From: a virus
Strand: one strand, 5' to 3'
DNA length: 64,000 nt
Virus record (IMG/VR): IMGVR_UViG_3300028821_000038
Span: 62,001-126,000 of that record
Part shown: positions 17,045 to 25,877 of the stretch, in pieces
Layout: each line of letters starts with the position of its first letter
How positions within the stretch are numbered: the stretch's first letter is position 1
Position numbers and translations under genes: made by a program
Notes under the pieces: model-generated
Seen by the model: the letters and a program-made list of their open reading frames with translations, nothing else
Told to the model about the DNA's origin: nothing
The model's database searches: none

Positions 17045-17206
17045 TTATTTGTTTTGACCTCTTCCGCAAATAGGGAGCGTTGTGATTATCCGTATCATTA
17101 CTCCAGCAATATAACTGGCCGCTAGAAACGGGATAGTGTTCTGAGCGTCACGACAGGAGTCATTTCTTCTTCCCCTCTTCGCAGGGTTGTGTAGATCTTT
17201 GCTCAT
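17045..17206 (-). CDS. Small membrane protein on the opposite strand (53 aa)
   Basis: A single minus-strand gene between plus-strand blocks. ATG 17206 has AAAGGA six bases upstream, and the promoter-like 15-mer lies 52 bases before it. The frame is open back to 17275, but that part lies across the leader. The 53-residue product has a basic N-terminus (LHNPAKRGRRNDSCRDAQN) and one likely membrane helix (IPFLAASYIAGVMIRIITTL), ending in a short polar tail. A small early membrane protein might alter the host envelope or exclude other phages. That role is speculation from its form and promoter. Confidence 0.55.
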   Translation of the reverse strand: MSKDLHNPAKRGRRNDSCRDAQNTIPFLAASYIAGVMIRIITTLPICGRGQNK

Positions 17207-17258
17207 ATGAGTCCTTTTTGGGAAATTTGGGGTTTTCAAGCCCCCTTCCTTTCGCTCA

Positions 17259-17273
17259 CCATATATATATACC
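17259..17273 (-). promoter_or_regulatory. Putative early promoter motif, copy 2
   Basis: The minus strand reads GGTATATATATATGG, identical to three other copies, 52 bases upstream of the minus-strand gene at 17206 and oriented toward it. Confidence 0.65.
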
Positions 17274-17302
17274 AATTTATTATATTAGTAGTGCACATCT
17301 GC

Positions 17303-17308
17303 TATAAT
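17303..17308 (+). promoter_or_regulatory. Putative sigma-70-like -10 box (TATAAT)
   Basis: CTGCTATAATACG lies 30 bases before the zinc-finger gene at 17338. The TGC preceding the box fits an extended -10 promoter. It probably drives the 17338-23081 block. Confidence 0.5.
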
Positions 17309-17337
17309 ACGAAAACATTGATATATAAAGGGATAGT

Positions 17338-17610
17338 ATGGCGAAGCGATCCGACAAAACAAACAAGTGTCAAATGTGCGGGGGGAAGGTAAAGAAAGAT
17401 GAGATTTTTTGCTGTGAAGAGTGTGAAAAAATGTTTGGGGCATATATGGATATCTCCATATCAAGCCTCTTTGTGGAGAAGGCCGTAAAAAGAACTAGTG
17501 CCGAAGAGTTGGTCCAGGTTTTTCGGGATTATGCTATCCAAAAAGGATACGACCTCTCCTTGTTTTCTAAGAAATTAATGAATCAATACAGGATTTTGGT
17601 GGTATTTTAA
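17338..17610 (+). CDS. Small zinc-finger protein (90 aa)
   Basis: The 90-residue protein has an N-terminal metal site with C11, C14 (CQMC) and C25, C26, C29 (FCCEEC), of the kind found in TRASH/DUF2116-like zinc ribbons. A helical part follows (SSLFVEKAVKRTSAEELVQV). Its stop TAA shares its last base with the ATG of the next, very large gene, so the two are coupled. The zinc site is clear; the binding partner is not. Confidence 0.65.
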   Translation: MAKRSDKTNKCQMCGGKVKKDEIFCCEECEKMFGAYMDISISSLFVEKAVKRTSAEELVQVFRDYAIQKGYDLSLFSKKLMNQYRILVVF

Positions 17611-20600
17611 TGCATTTTCTTATAGAGAGACCCGCTTACCCTAATGAAACACTAGACTACTATAACTACAATCTGCCCTTTTTTACTTTAGGTAAAAATC
17701 AAGATATATTAGATAAATATATTGATAAAATCGTTGATTTTTCCAATTCTCTTGAAATTTTCACAGAAAAAGATAAGATTTTCATATATTCTGATGGTGT
17801 TTCCAATAGGTTTTTTATTGACAAGATTGCCGATATTGTCAATATTACGGGGGAAATGACTCTTTATGCATCGTCTGTTTTTAAAAAATCAATAGTTTTC
17901 GACAATATAACCGACAACTCTATTCTGAATATGGAGGAGTTGGAGTATTACATGTCTCGAAATGGGTTTCTACCAAGATATTTTGATTTTGATAGTTTTA
18001 CCCAGAAAGCTAAATATCCATTCTCTAATCTATTGTCTGTCAGAAACATAGAACAGGTGCTTATCAGTAGAGACATACTGGAGCCGACATTAGTGTCACC
18101 AGTAACTGATACTCCAAATGATAGACCATATGATATAGTAAATATTGATTTTGCAAATACATTTCTTATACCCAAGCAATATCAAACAGATATAGTCAAA
18201 GTAGAACATGATAATATAAATAGGATAGAGATAGACACTGGCTTTATATATAGCGCGGTATTCGTAGAAGATTATGAGCCTACCGAAGGAAGGCAATTAA
18301 TTCCAAAGAGATACTGCACTACACATGGATATACTGTTTCTCCTGTTATTTCAGAAGAGACTTATATAAACGAGCCGCTACTATCGAGAACCCCGATAAA
18401 TAAAGAATCTCTTGTTGATATATCAAGTAGATACATTAGTACTACTGACAAGCATGCAAAATACTTCTCGGTAAACAGAACTAACAACATAGAGATACCC
18501 GAAGATTTTGTGATAAGCTACAATGAGGCAAAGAGCATCATAGATAAAAAGTTTAAAGATATTCTGAGCCCAAGAGTGGAAGATTTACAAACATTCAAGA
18601 AGTACCTTGCATCTATGTGTGATTTGGATAATATGTATCTGGATCATACATACTCTGTTCCTGGGGGAATGGTATATTTGGGATTTGACTGCACAAGGAT
18701 GGATTCCTTACTAAATTATGAATCGCTTATTGAGATATTGCATACTCCAGGCAAATTCTTGGATACTGATTGTCACACAAAGAGAGCCTCTTTATATTTT
18801 AGCTTCGAAGACAAGAAGGATATTGATAAGTTTGCATCTATTGCTCAAACACTAAGCGCACCAATAGATATTGGGGAGGACAGGATTGGACAGGTATACC
18901 AGCAACTAAAAAAGGTTGTGAAGAAGATTTGTATCATGTCGCCAGATATTATTTTTGGAGATGATATTCCAGAGCATCCATCTATTCGCCCGACATTGAT
19001 AAATATTCCCCCAATGGGGAATTATAACAACATCACACCATACATAAGAACATTCATAAATGTGCCGTACTATAAAAAGCCCCCTTTTGTTGCAATATTT
19101 TCCCCTCCAATCATTGGAAGCGTTATTGTGGGATATCCTATGTCCCAAATATCAGTTCCGAGATACCAAAAGGCTTATTTCCCTGTCTCCACAGGTAAAC
19201 CTATCATACCCACTACAATAGCCCCATTTTCTCCATTTTTGATGTTTATAGGTGGTATTCCATCGTTTGACGACTCAATAACCGTAAATTATTTCATTAG
19301 AAAGGACGGTGAAGTTATCAGTGGAAATGCGCTGAGTCAAACTATGGATGATAACTGTCTTAAGTTCGTAGTCAACATATACCGGACTGTAAATATGATG
19401 GATGTGGCAGCAATACACTCCAAGCTTGATATTCAGAAGTTCTTCTGGGATTCTCCCAAAAAGAATAGAGTCCTTACTCGCCCTCAAATGGCGGCACTTT
19501 TCCTTGGAGATGTTATGTGTGAACTGGGGAACAGAATCGATGTTCCAATGAATGTAGATTTTTCAGATGGGTTCTTTTTTGATGATGGAGGAGCATCCAC
19601 TTTAGAGGAAAGTCAACCCTCTAATAGTATTTCGTGCCTATCTGAAGAGGATACTGAGTCGGATGCAATCTATGCCCCCAGTGTAGTGGCCAAGAAAATA
19701 GGATGGAGGATAGGTAAATACAATGTGATGTGGGATGGTAATGACTACGGAGAGCAAGTGCTTACTGAGACTGAGGTGCTACAAGGAAACCCTGCGCCAA
19801 ATATATCCTTGGAAGCTTGGTCTGTTTTTAGGGACGACGATTACATTCAGAAAGTGTCTGAAGTTGTAGATGCTATAATAGACAACATTGAAGAATACTT
19901 TAGGGTTAGGAAGGTAGAGAATGTTACTGTCTCAGACCAGATAGTAGCAGACTTCAACAATATAGAGCCAAATCTGTCGTGTGTCATGCTGGAATATATA
20001 GACCTATCCCACACCAATCTAGAATATCAAAATAAAACAAGGGGAGATCCGCTTGGAATATTTGAGACAGATATGGAATTGCCGTGCACCAGTGTTTCTG
20101 AGATAGTAGATGGTTTCAGCCTTGTTGTTCTGAATCCCAGCCAAAGCGTAGGGGGCAATCCAGAAGAATACAAAAAGAACCCGCCCCTTATTAAGTCAGG
20201 TGGCAATAAGATTAGAATATGGAAACCATATATAGATGTTGGGACCAAATCTTATTCAGGGTTACCGGTTATTATGGTTGGTGACAATAATGAGGGGGCT
20301 ATCTCAACTTATAACGAGGTTGTCTTTATACATGAGCCGTCAGACATATCAACCGCTTTCAAATATACAGCATCAGGCGTAACAGTGAGCGTTGTTACAA
20401 AAGAGGTTGATGGTAGCACCTACCATGCCCTAAAAGCCTCCATTGGAGATAGTGATAGATATGTTTTATTCAAGAAGGTAGGAGAAGGGGAGGCACCCCA
20501 AGAGGCAGACGACAAGATACTTTGCGATGGCTTCAATGATTGGGCTGCTCCCGTAGGTATAAATGGTGGTAGTGGCACAATAAATGCTTCTATTTCCAAT

Positions 20601-21617
20601 GTATCTCTATTGGGACAAGAGGACGAAGAGCTGCCAGTAATGATGTGTAAAACTGATGTTGAGGTAGCAGACAACACTATTACAGATGGATGTTCTAGTG
20701 GGATAAGTGGGACTGACCGGAACAACATATCAGATTTATCGTCTATATTTGTAGAAACAGGGGAACAAGAGTATGGAGAAGTTCCTACATCTATCAGTAT
20801 AAGCCTATTTATGATGTTTCAAAAGGTAACAAAAGACAAAAACAATTCAAAGACAATAAATAACACTTCGCAATCAATAGGACTCACACTCGGATGTGTA
20901 GATGGAATGCAGAATATAAATGGGGATGCCCTGGCGCAAGGACTGACGCAGGAGGAGATAGATGATATTGCTGATGATTTGGAGCATGTTACATATGTGT
21001 GTCCCGACTTCAAATCGAAAGAAGTTCTAGATTTTTCTAGGATTAAGAATGATGAAAACAAAGAGCTGGGCAGCCTGTTTGTTATGGATATCAAGGAATT
21101 TGTAAACACCAATCTTGTGATATCCAATGACGAATGTGTAGATCAGCGAATAAAAGATGAGATTAACCCCTCGGGGGATGACTCCATAAAGATTCCATTT
21201 GGAAAATATATAGATGAAGAGGGTGAAGTTAAAGATTCTGAGGTTGTAATAAATACTATGTCAATGTCCATAGAAGACATGATAGAAGGCACTGTGTTAT
21301 TATCCAGCATAAGTACATCAGGCTACACATCAGCATACAAACATGCCGGGCAGAATCCAAAATGGCCTGTAGTGATTGGTTATAACGGTTCCTCAGAATT
21401 GTCCCTATTCGATAAAAACAGGATAGTTGGTACGACACCCAGTAATTTTGTAAATGTAGTGAGTCTTAGTGGGGATAGTTTCGATGAGCATATACTTGCA
21501 AACAATGATACATTAAGTCATGTCACGATATATATATTGGATGACAAGATAGGCATCTATGTCAAGGATATCTATGCGCCACTATCTCAAAATAGAGTCA
21601 TGAAAACAACACAGTAA
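17610..21617 (+). CDS. Very large protein of unknown function, probably structural (1335 aa)
   Basis: The 1335-residue product starts at the ATG overlapping the upstream stop. It is acidic, rich in Ile, Asp, Ser and Tyr, with many predicted beta stretches. It has no membrane segment and no enzymatic motif that I recognise. Segments such as VGYPMSQISVPRYQKAYFPV and the aspartate/serine-rich second half resemble baseplate or fibre proteins more than enzymes. It is followed at ten bases by the 484-residue gene. The size and composition support a virion component, but the assignment rests on these general features only. Confidence 0.65.
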   Translation: MHFLIERPAYPNETLDYYNYNLPFFTLGKNQDILDKYIDKIVDFSNSLEIFTEKDKIFIYSDGVSNRFFIDKIADIVNITGEMTLYASSVFKKSIVFDNITDNSILNMEELEYYMSRNGFLPRYFDFDSFTQKAKYPFSNLLSVRNIEQVLISRDILEPTLVSPVTDTPNDRPYDIVNIDFANTFLIPKQYQTDIVKVEHDNINRIEIDTGFIYSAVFVEDYEPTEGRQLIPKRYCTTHGYTVSPVISEETYINEPLLSRTPINKESLVDISSRYISTTDKHAKYFSVNRTNNIEIPEDFVISYNEAKSIIDKKFKDILSPRVEDLQTFKKYLASMCDLDNMYLDHTYSVPGGMVYLGFDCTRMDSLLNYESLIEILHTPGKFLDTDCHTKRASLYFSFEDKKDIDKFASIAQTLSAPIDIGEDRIGQVYQQLKKVVKKICIMSPDIIFGDDIPEHPSIRPTLINIPPMGNYNNITPYIRTFINVPYYKKPPFVAIFSPPIIGSVIVGYPMSQISVPRYQKAYFPVSTGKPIIPTTIAPFSPFLMFIGGIPSFDDSITVNYFIRKDGEVISGNALSQTMDDNCLKFVVNIYRTVNMMDVAAIHSKLDIQKFFWDSPKKNRVLTRPQMAALFLGDVMCELGNRIDVPMNVDFSDGFFFDDGGASTLEESQPSNSISCLSEEDTESDAIYAPSVVAKKIGWRIGKYNVMWDGNDYGEQVLTETEVLQGNPAPNISLEAWSVFRDDDYIQKVSEVVDAIIDNIEEYFRVRKVENVTVSDQIVADFNNIEPNLSCVMLEYIDLSHTNLEYQNKTRGDPLGIFETDMELPCTSVSEIVDGFSLVVLNPSQSVGGNPEEYKKNPPLIKSGGNKIRIWKPYIDVGTKSYSGLPVIMVGDNNEGAISTYNEVVFIHEPSDISTAFKYTASGVTVSVVTKEVDGSTYHALKASIGDSDRYVLFKKVGEGEAPQEADDKILCDGFNDWAAPVGINGGSGTINASISNVSLLGQEDEELPVMMCKTDVEVADNTITDGCSSGISGTDRNNISDLSSIFVETGEQEYGEVPTSISISLFMMFQKVTKDKNNSKTINNTSQSIGLTLGCVDGMQNINGDALAQGLTQEEIDDIADDLEHVTYVCPDFKSKEVLDFSRIKNDENKELGSLFVMDIKEFVNTNLVISNDECVDQRIKDEINPSGDDSIKIPFGKYIDEEGEVKDSEVVINTMSMSIEDMIEGTVLLSSISTSGYTSAYKHAGQNPKWPVVIGYNGSSELSLFDKNRIVGTTPSNFVNVVSLSGDSFDEHILANNDTLSHVTIYILDDKIGIYVKDIYAPLSQNRVMKTTQ

Positions 21618-21626
21618 AGGAATGAT

Positions 21627-23081
21627 ATGATAAACAATTTCGTCGATTTTATAACGGATACGATATCGCCAGATATAATCAATGATTATCTGGAAAATGG
21701 AGGAGGTAGCCCAAGTGATTTTGTAGGCAGTGATGAAAGCACTATGGATTATACAAAAGCGGGGTGGATGCTTAAATGCTATATGGATATGCTAAATAAA
21801 GGGCAGGTTACAAGTGATGTTACCGATGTCACCAGAATGATTATGAATTTTGACTGTCCTGATGGCAAAAAGAATTATGAGTGTATATCACCTGCAGGAT
21901 ATAATTTGCTTCAGATGATGGCGTATGAAGCAAGACAATATCCCGACTTTGTAATAGATGATGTTTCTGATATTTTAGATATAGAGCATCTTTTGGCAAA
22001 CTATCATCAAACCGCACGGAGCGTTGGCCAGCAAACTTTCGTTCATATGATTGCGGAGTTTATGGAAGATAATTTGATATCATCCATAGTTGAGGGTGAT
22101 ATATCTGTTGGCAAGCAGGTAGATGATGGGGTTCAGAATAGACTTATCGCCCCATATTATTTAGCTTTAAAGAATGCAGGGGATGCTATTTCCGCAGGCA
22201 AAGTTCCAGAAATAGAAAGAAGCACACTGGACGCCCTCAGGGGACATATTACATCGGGCGTTAGCTATAGAGAATTTATTGGTGAGGACGGCTACTATAC
22301 TGGCGCAGATCAGTATCCCACAAATGAATTATCGAAATTTATTGCGGCATCCTCCCATGAAGCTATCAAATCTGTAGTGAAAAAGATTCCCGAATACCTA
22401 CTTCCAATTGTGGATACGTCCAGCGAACAGCAAGAAGTTAGGCGCATATCAGATGCGCTGAAAGATGCGGCTGTAGAATACGGAGGATTGTCGATATCGA
22501 AATCAAGATTTGATATAGGGCGATATATTGCGGGCACCCAGGAGAATAAATACAACAATGGGTATACCCCCATGATGTACTATGTAGGAAAATACAGAGG
22601 CGAATGTGACATAAATGTGCTAAACAGGCTTGCTAATGTTTACAATCCATTAGCCCTATCGGTAGACAGTAGCTCATTCTCGGAAGGATTCACTCCCCTG
22701 TCTGTTTTGGCCGACAATATGACTATAGTGGGCGATGATTATTCATCATGGAGTAGGCCAGAATTGGCTTCTTTTATCAAGAGGTTTGTGTCCACGGTAT
22801 CGGACGGTTCCAACCCGTATAAGACATATGTTGCGGCTGGGGTAGTGTTTTTGGTGACAAATGGAAGCAGTAATAACTCATTTGGGGTGGTAAACAATAT
22901 CATGCTAAAGATAAACGAAGCTCACAAGTCTTGGTATGAAGAGCAGAGTGACGACACTATATCCCCGAGCGATTTTGAAGATACATACAATACCCTTGTA
23001 GGCGCCATTCTCCCGAGCGAGTTTGATTATTCATTTTATGCGTCATGGATGAATGAATTTGAAAAAAACATACAGAAGTAG
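21627..23081 (+). CDS. Unknown, probably structural protein (484 aa)
   Basis: The 484-residue protein starts after AAAGGAATGAT and appears mostly helical and acidic. Examples are FVDFITDTISPDIINDYLEN at the start, SVGQQTFVHMIAEFMEDNL, SSHEAIKSVVKKIPEYLLPI, and an alpha-helical end. No motif is recognised. It forms a pair with the 1335-residue gene, probably on one transcript from the TATAAT box at 17303, and likely works in the same particle or complex. The promoter-like 15-mer begins at once after its stop, marking the end of this unit. Confidence 0.62.
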   Translation: MINNFVDFITDTISPDIINDYLENGGGSPSDFVGSDESTMDYTKAGWMLKCYMDMLNKGQVTSDVTDVTRMIMNFDCPDGKKNYECISPAGYNLLQMMAYEARQYPDFVIDDVSDILDIEHLLANYHQTARSVGQQTFVHMIAEFMEDNLISSIVEGDISVGKQVDDGVQNRLIAPYYLALKNAGDAISAGKVPEIERSTLDALRGHITSGVSYREFIGEDGYYTGADQYPTNELSKFIAASSHEAIKSVVKKIPEYLLPIVDTSSEQQEVRRISDALKDAAVEYGGLSISKSRFDIGRYIAGTQENKYNNGYTPMMYYVGKYRGECDINVLNRLANVYNPLALSVDSSSFSEGFTPLSVLADNMTIVGDDYSSWSRPELASFIKRFVSTVSDGSNPYKTYVAAGVVFLVTNGSSNNSFGVVNNIMLKINEAHKSWYEEQSDDTISPSDFEDTYNTLVGAILPSEFDYSFYASWMNEFEKNIQK

Positions 23082-23096
23082 GGTATATATATATGG
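23082..23096 (+). promoter_or_regulatory. Putative early promoter motif, copy 3
   Basis: GGTATATATATATGG starts one base after the stop codon of the 484-residue gene and lies 41 bases upstream of ATG 23138. It probably drives the run of small genes, SSB and rIIA/rIIB up to 29675. Confidence 0.65.
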
Positions 23097-23137
23097 AATG
23101 AAGTTTCCAACATAAAAATCACAGAAAGGAGATGGTT

Positions 23138-23365
23138 ATGGCAGAGTATGAGATAGATAATATTCTCGTATCGTTTGCTGGCTCATATATCAACATTGGC
23201 CCGGCTGTCGTAATGATAGATGGCAGTGAGGTGGCTCATGTTGAAATAGATGAGCTCCCTGATGAATGTGCCGACATCGAGGAGGAAATCATAGAAGAGA
23301 TAAAAAATCTCGGCACAGGCCCTATCAAGACAGAGAACGAACTGGTTCTCTCGATAGGAACATGA
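23138..23365 (+). CDS. Small unknown acidic protein (75 aa)
   Basis: I place the start at ATG 23138, six bases after GGAG; an ATG at 23132 is too close to the ribosome site. The 75-residue product is acidic with a beta first half (YEIDNILVSFAGSYINIG) and an acidic helix (CADIEEEIIEEIKNLG). It is the first gene behind promoter motif copy 3. No family is recognised. Small acidic early proteins often bind host enzymes, but nothing specific is visible. Confidence 0.6.
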   Translation: MAEYEIDNILVSFAGSYINIGPAVVMIDGSEVAHVEIDELPDECADIEEEIIEEIKNLGTGPIKTENELVLSIGT

Positions 23366-23366
23366 T

Positions 23367-23609
23367 ATGGATACGACACTGGTGGCTTTGGTAGTCTTGT
23401 TTTTTGCTTATAAAGTGACACAAACATATAACGAAAAACAAGAGCATATCGAGGCGATAAAAGCTGGGTTGGAGGAGTGTGTTATTCCTGAACGGCCCAA
23501 CCAGGAAATATGGGTCAAGGATTGCGAGAAGTACATAAAGATATATACTTCTAAGAAACAGAAGGAAGAACAAGATGGTCTTCGGGGCGATAAAAATGGA
23601 GTGGAATAA
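23367..23609 (+). CDS. Small membrane-anchored protein (80 aa)
   Basis: An 80-residue protein whose N-terminal residues 3-16 (TTLVALVVLFFAYKV) form a probable membrane anchor, followed by a charged helical part (NEKQEHIEAIKAGLEEC) and a Lys/Glu-rich tail. It starts one base after the previous stop and overlaps the next gene. Position in the early-type run suggests an envelope-located function. No family is recognised. Confidence 0.6.
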   Translation: MDTTLVALVVLFFAYKVTQTYNEKQEHIEAIKAGLEECVIPERPNQEIWVKDCEKYIKIYTSKKQKEEQDGLRGDKNGVE

Positions 23610-23907
23610 TATAGTGTATTCCGATAATGGTAAGCTTTTTCCGGAGAGGATTGATGTGGTTGGGTATGGCAACACCAAGGAGGAAGCAAGCCAGAATGTA
23701 TATGATAGATATACAGATATTTCTATTATGTTCTTGGGGGACAAGAATAGTGAATCCGCCAAAGAACTAATAGATATCTACCTTGCTACCCATGACAAAC
23801 TTGCTGAAGAGGTTGGAATAAAGTATGAGGTTGGGCGTGGATATGAACCAAAAATGGAGGAATCACATGAGAAAGAACAACAAGAAGACAACACTATGCA
23901 TACCTGA
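23575..23907 (+). CDS. Unknown protein (110 aa)
   Basis: The 110-residue frame starts at ATG 23575 with GAAGGAAGAA upstream. The protein has a beta start (MEWNNIVYSDNGKLF), a FPERIDVVGYGNTKEEA segment and a helical end with a Glu/Gln-rich tail. An alternative start at 23596 would remove seven residues. It overlaps both neighbours by about 35-40 bases, so the region 23367-24280 is strongly coupled. No family is recognised. Confidence 0.58.
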   Translation: MVFGAIKMEWNNIVYSDNGKLFPERIDVVGYGNTKEEASQNVYDRYTDISIMFLGDKNSESAKELIDIYLATHDKLAEEVGIKYEVGRGYEPKMEESHEKEQQEDNTMHT

Positions 23908-24280
23908 ATATATAGAGCATCTCCATTTAGAGCATCCTTACAAGGAGGTACACCACTGGATGCCAAAATCAAAAATACAATGCAATGATTTTTTTGTTTG
24001 CTGTATACCACATGAGCTCCATCATGAGATACACAGTAAACGCTCAGTCCAGTGGTATATCGAGAGAGAGGGCATGGAGAACCTGCTACTTGATTCGGCA
24101 ATTATGTTTGCGAGATGGATACTCACCACAAGTGCCCGGGAGCATCCAAATTATAAAAGGTTTATAGAAATGATATTAGAAATAAACAAACAACCTGATG
24201 TCTATGAGCATGTACTGGAGGCGACCAGGAAATGTGCTTTTGACATCTCAACAAACAAGGAGGGACAAGATGAACTATGA
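23867..24280 (+). CDS. HNH-like nuclease-fold protein (137 aa)
   Basis: The start is ATG 23867, six bases after GGAGG; the frame is open further upstream without a better site. The 137-residue product has the order HH (29-30), ND (40-41), IPHELHHEIH with H49, H52, H53 and H56. This resembles the DUF968/HNH-type recombination nucleases of phages, where two histidines, N/D and a second HxxxH site bind metal and cut DNA. The usual structural CxxC pairs are absent, so it may be a minimal or inactive version. It is in the early-type run before SSB. Confidence 0.6.
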   Translation: MRKNNKKTTLCIPEYIEHLHLEHPYKEVHHWMPKSKIQCNDFFVCCIPHELHHEIHSKRSVQWYIEREGMENLLLDSAIMFARWILTTSAREHPNYKRFIEMILEINKQPDVYEHVLEATRKCAFDISTNKEGQDEL

Positions 24281-24794
24281 ATACTTACTTGCAACGGGAT
24301 GGGGCGCACTCGGAAGCGAACTGCAGAATGCAAATCTTGTGGATGATATGTGGTATAAGAGACCAAATAAATATATCAAAAATGCAAGCGAGATAGATAG
24401 GGGGGTTTTAGAACTGTTTCTACTGCTTGAAGATAGAGTTCTAAAAGATGGGTATCAAGAGGCCGAAATGCGCTCCAAGAAAATAAGAGAAAAAAGCAAT
24501 ATACTTGATGAAGAGCAGGCTGGTCAAGTAAACACTATATTGCTGGGATTGCATCTGATACACTTTTGGGCTGAAAAAACAAAAGGTCCACTTGCAAAAC
24601 TGGCAGAAAGTAAGTCATTGAGACTGATTGATATGGTTAAACCTCTAGTGATAGAGAAGTCAGGCCTTGAAACTTCCAAAAATAGCTATCGGTGTGCCGA
24701 TGACCTGCTCAGGATTGTGGAAGGAAGGGCTGTGCTGCCAAAAGAAGTCAGAGATAAAAATGCAGCCAGATACCTTAAGAAAACTACCGTATAA
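24270..24794 (+). CDS. Unknown helical protein (174 aa)
   Basis: The start is ATG 24270, behind AGGAGG. The 174-residue product looks mostly helical (GVLELFLLLEDRVLKDGYQE, then GQVNTILLGLHLIHFWAEKT) with no catalytic motif. It sits directly before the SSB gene and overlaps the HNH-like gene by 11 bases. Its product may work in DNA metabolism with SSB, judged from position only. Confidence 0.6.
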   Translation: MNYEYLLATGWGALGSELQNANLVDDMWYKRPNKYIKNASEIDRGVLELFLLLEDRVLKDGYQEAEMRSKKIREKSNILDEEQAGQVNTILLGLHLIHFWAEKTKGPLAKLAESKSLRLIDMVKPLVIEKSGLETSKNSYRCADDLLRIVEGRAVLPKEVRDKNAARYLKKTTV

Positions 24795-24817
24795 TCAAAA
24801 TAAAAAAAGGAACCAAT

Positions 24818-25282
24818 ATGGCAAACAAAGTTATATTGATGGGCAATATGACAAATGATGTAGAGCTTACATACACATCATCTGGAATGGCGATAGGAAG
24901 CTTCTCTATTGCTATAAACAGAAGACAGAAGGATTCAGCAACTGGAGACTATGTGGAAAAGACCACTTTTGTCCCCATAAAAGCTTTTGGGAAGACAGCT
25001 GAGATAATCAGCCAATACCTAGGGAAGGGCTCCAAGATATATATCGAGGGGCGACTAGAAATGGATCACTGGACAACTCCAGATGGGATGAATAGGAGCA
25101 AGATGTATGTAATACTCGATAATTTCGAGTTTGCATCCCCTAAGAAGAGCGGCGATAGCAACAGCTACTCATCCTATAAGCCTGCGGTAGAGAAGCCCAT
25201 GCATAAGAATGATATGTCTGGGGTTAAAATAATAGAAGAAAAAATCCCTGAGGTAAATCTGGATGAAGAAATACCATTCTAG
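24818..25282 (+). CDS. ssb: Single-stranded DNA-binding protein
   Basis: The 154-residue product is a standard bacterial-type SSB. It has the OB-fold start (NKVILMGNMTNDVELTYTSS), a central SFSIAINRR, FVPIKAFGKTAEIISQYLGK and IYIEGRLEMDHW, then a Ser/Lys-rich linker and the acidic tip DEEIPF at 149-154. The tip is the site by which SSB recruits repair and replication proteins, so this phage protein could work with host or phage partners. It would protect single strands made during replication and by the RecE-like exonuclease. AAAAAGG precedes the ATG. Confidence 0.95.
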   Translation: MANKVILMGNMTNDVELTYTSSGMAIGSFSIAINRRQKDSATGDYVEKTTFVPIKAFGKTAEIISQYLGKGSKIYIEGRLEMDHWTTPDGMNRSKMYVILDNFEFASPKKSGDSNSYSSYKPAVEKPMHKNDMSGVKIIEEKIPEVNLDEEIPF

Positions 25283-25290
25283 GAGAATAT

Positions 25291-25736
25291 ATGATTAGAG
25301 CACTAGTGGGCATCAGTGATGCCCACAAGGAAAAAGAGCTCAAAACAGAGCAATGGGATATGCGCGGTATGCACCACAGCAAGGGTGGCATAAACCTAAT
25401 TCCCGAATAGGAGGCGCACCAAAGATAGTAAATGTGATAGATATATAACATTCTTTTCTGCACACAATAGCACATCTCCTGTACCATTCTTATCCCAATT
25501 AAAATGGAGGGTCAAACATGATATAACAATAAAGAGATGGATAGAAAAATATACGGATATATATAAGTATGATATAGAGAATATGCCAGATAAGGTTACA
25601 TACAAACCATACAAGAAAGGAGAATATGCAAATGCTTTATCCAATCATAAAAACCAAAAAAGAAATCTCCCCAAACATGATAGGCCAAGAGCTTGTCCTG
25701 GAGGAGAAAGTTGTGTTGCTCGGAGTTATAGATGAT
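25291..25736 (+). pseudogene. Probable frameshifted small gene
   Basis: A 39-codon frame starts at ATG 25291 behind AGGAG and ends at TAG 25408-25410 after GGINLIPE. The +1 frame is open across this point and for about 110 codons to 25736. It has protein-like content (DRYITFFSAHNS, LKWRVKHDITIKRWIEKY, MPDKVTYKPYKKGEY) but no usable start until late. Joining the frames with +1 at the ATT CCC GAA TAG site would give about 145 residues. This may be a decayed gene, a programmed +1 shift at the CCC codon, or an indel in the assembly. The last 110 bases overlap the next gene. Confidence 0.5.
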
Positions 25737-25877
25737 TCTATCAAGCTTCCCAATTCATGTGCTGGATGTGCGTTCCAGCCGAAAGATGGCGAAGCGTATC
25801 CTATGTACTGTGTAGATTGCGCTAGATTCTACACAGACAAATGGGTAGGAGTCTGGGAAGATAAGGAGGAAGAATGA
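25626..25877 (+). CDS. Small four-cysteine protein (83 aa)
   Basis: The 83-residue product has C45 and C48 (SCAGC) and C62 and C65 (YCVDC), which form a probable zinc site, after a beta-rich start (GQELVLEEKVVLLGVID). AGGAG precedes the first ATG closely; ATG 25632 is an alternative. It overlaps the start of the rIIA-like gene by four bases (ATGA). Zinc binding is inferred from the CxxC pairs; the partner is unknown. Confidence 0.6.
   Translation: MQMLYPIIKTKKEISPNMIGQELVLEEKVVLLGVIDDSIKLPNSCAGCAFQPKDGEAYPMYCVDCARFYTDKWVGVWEDKEEE

Noticed and set aside
25396-25644. An 82-codon hydrophobic minus-strand frame after ssb
   Set aside because: Its hydrophobic character is the complement of a Lys/Tyr-rich plus-strand frame, and it lacks a ribosome site. 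The plus-strand frameshifted gene is the better reading.
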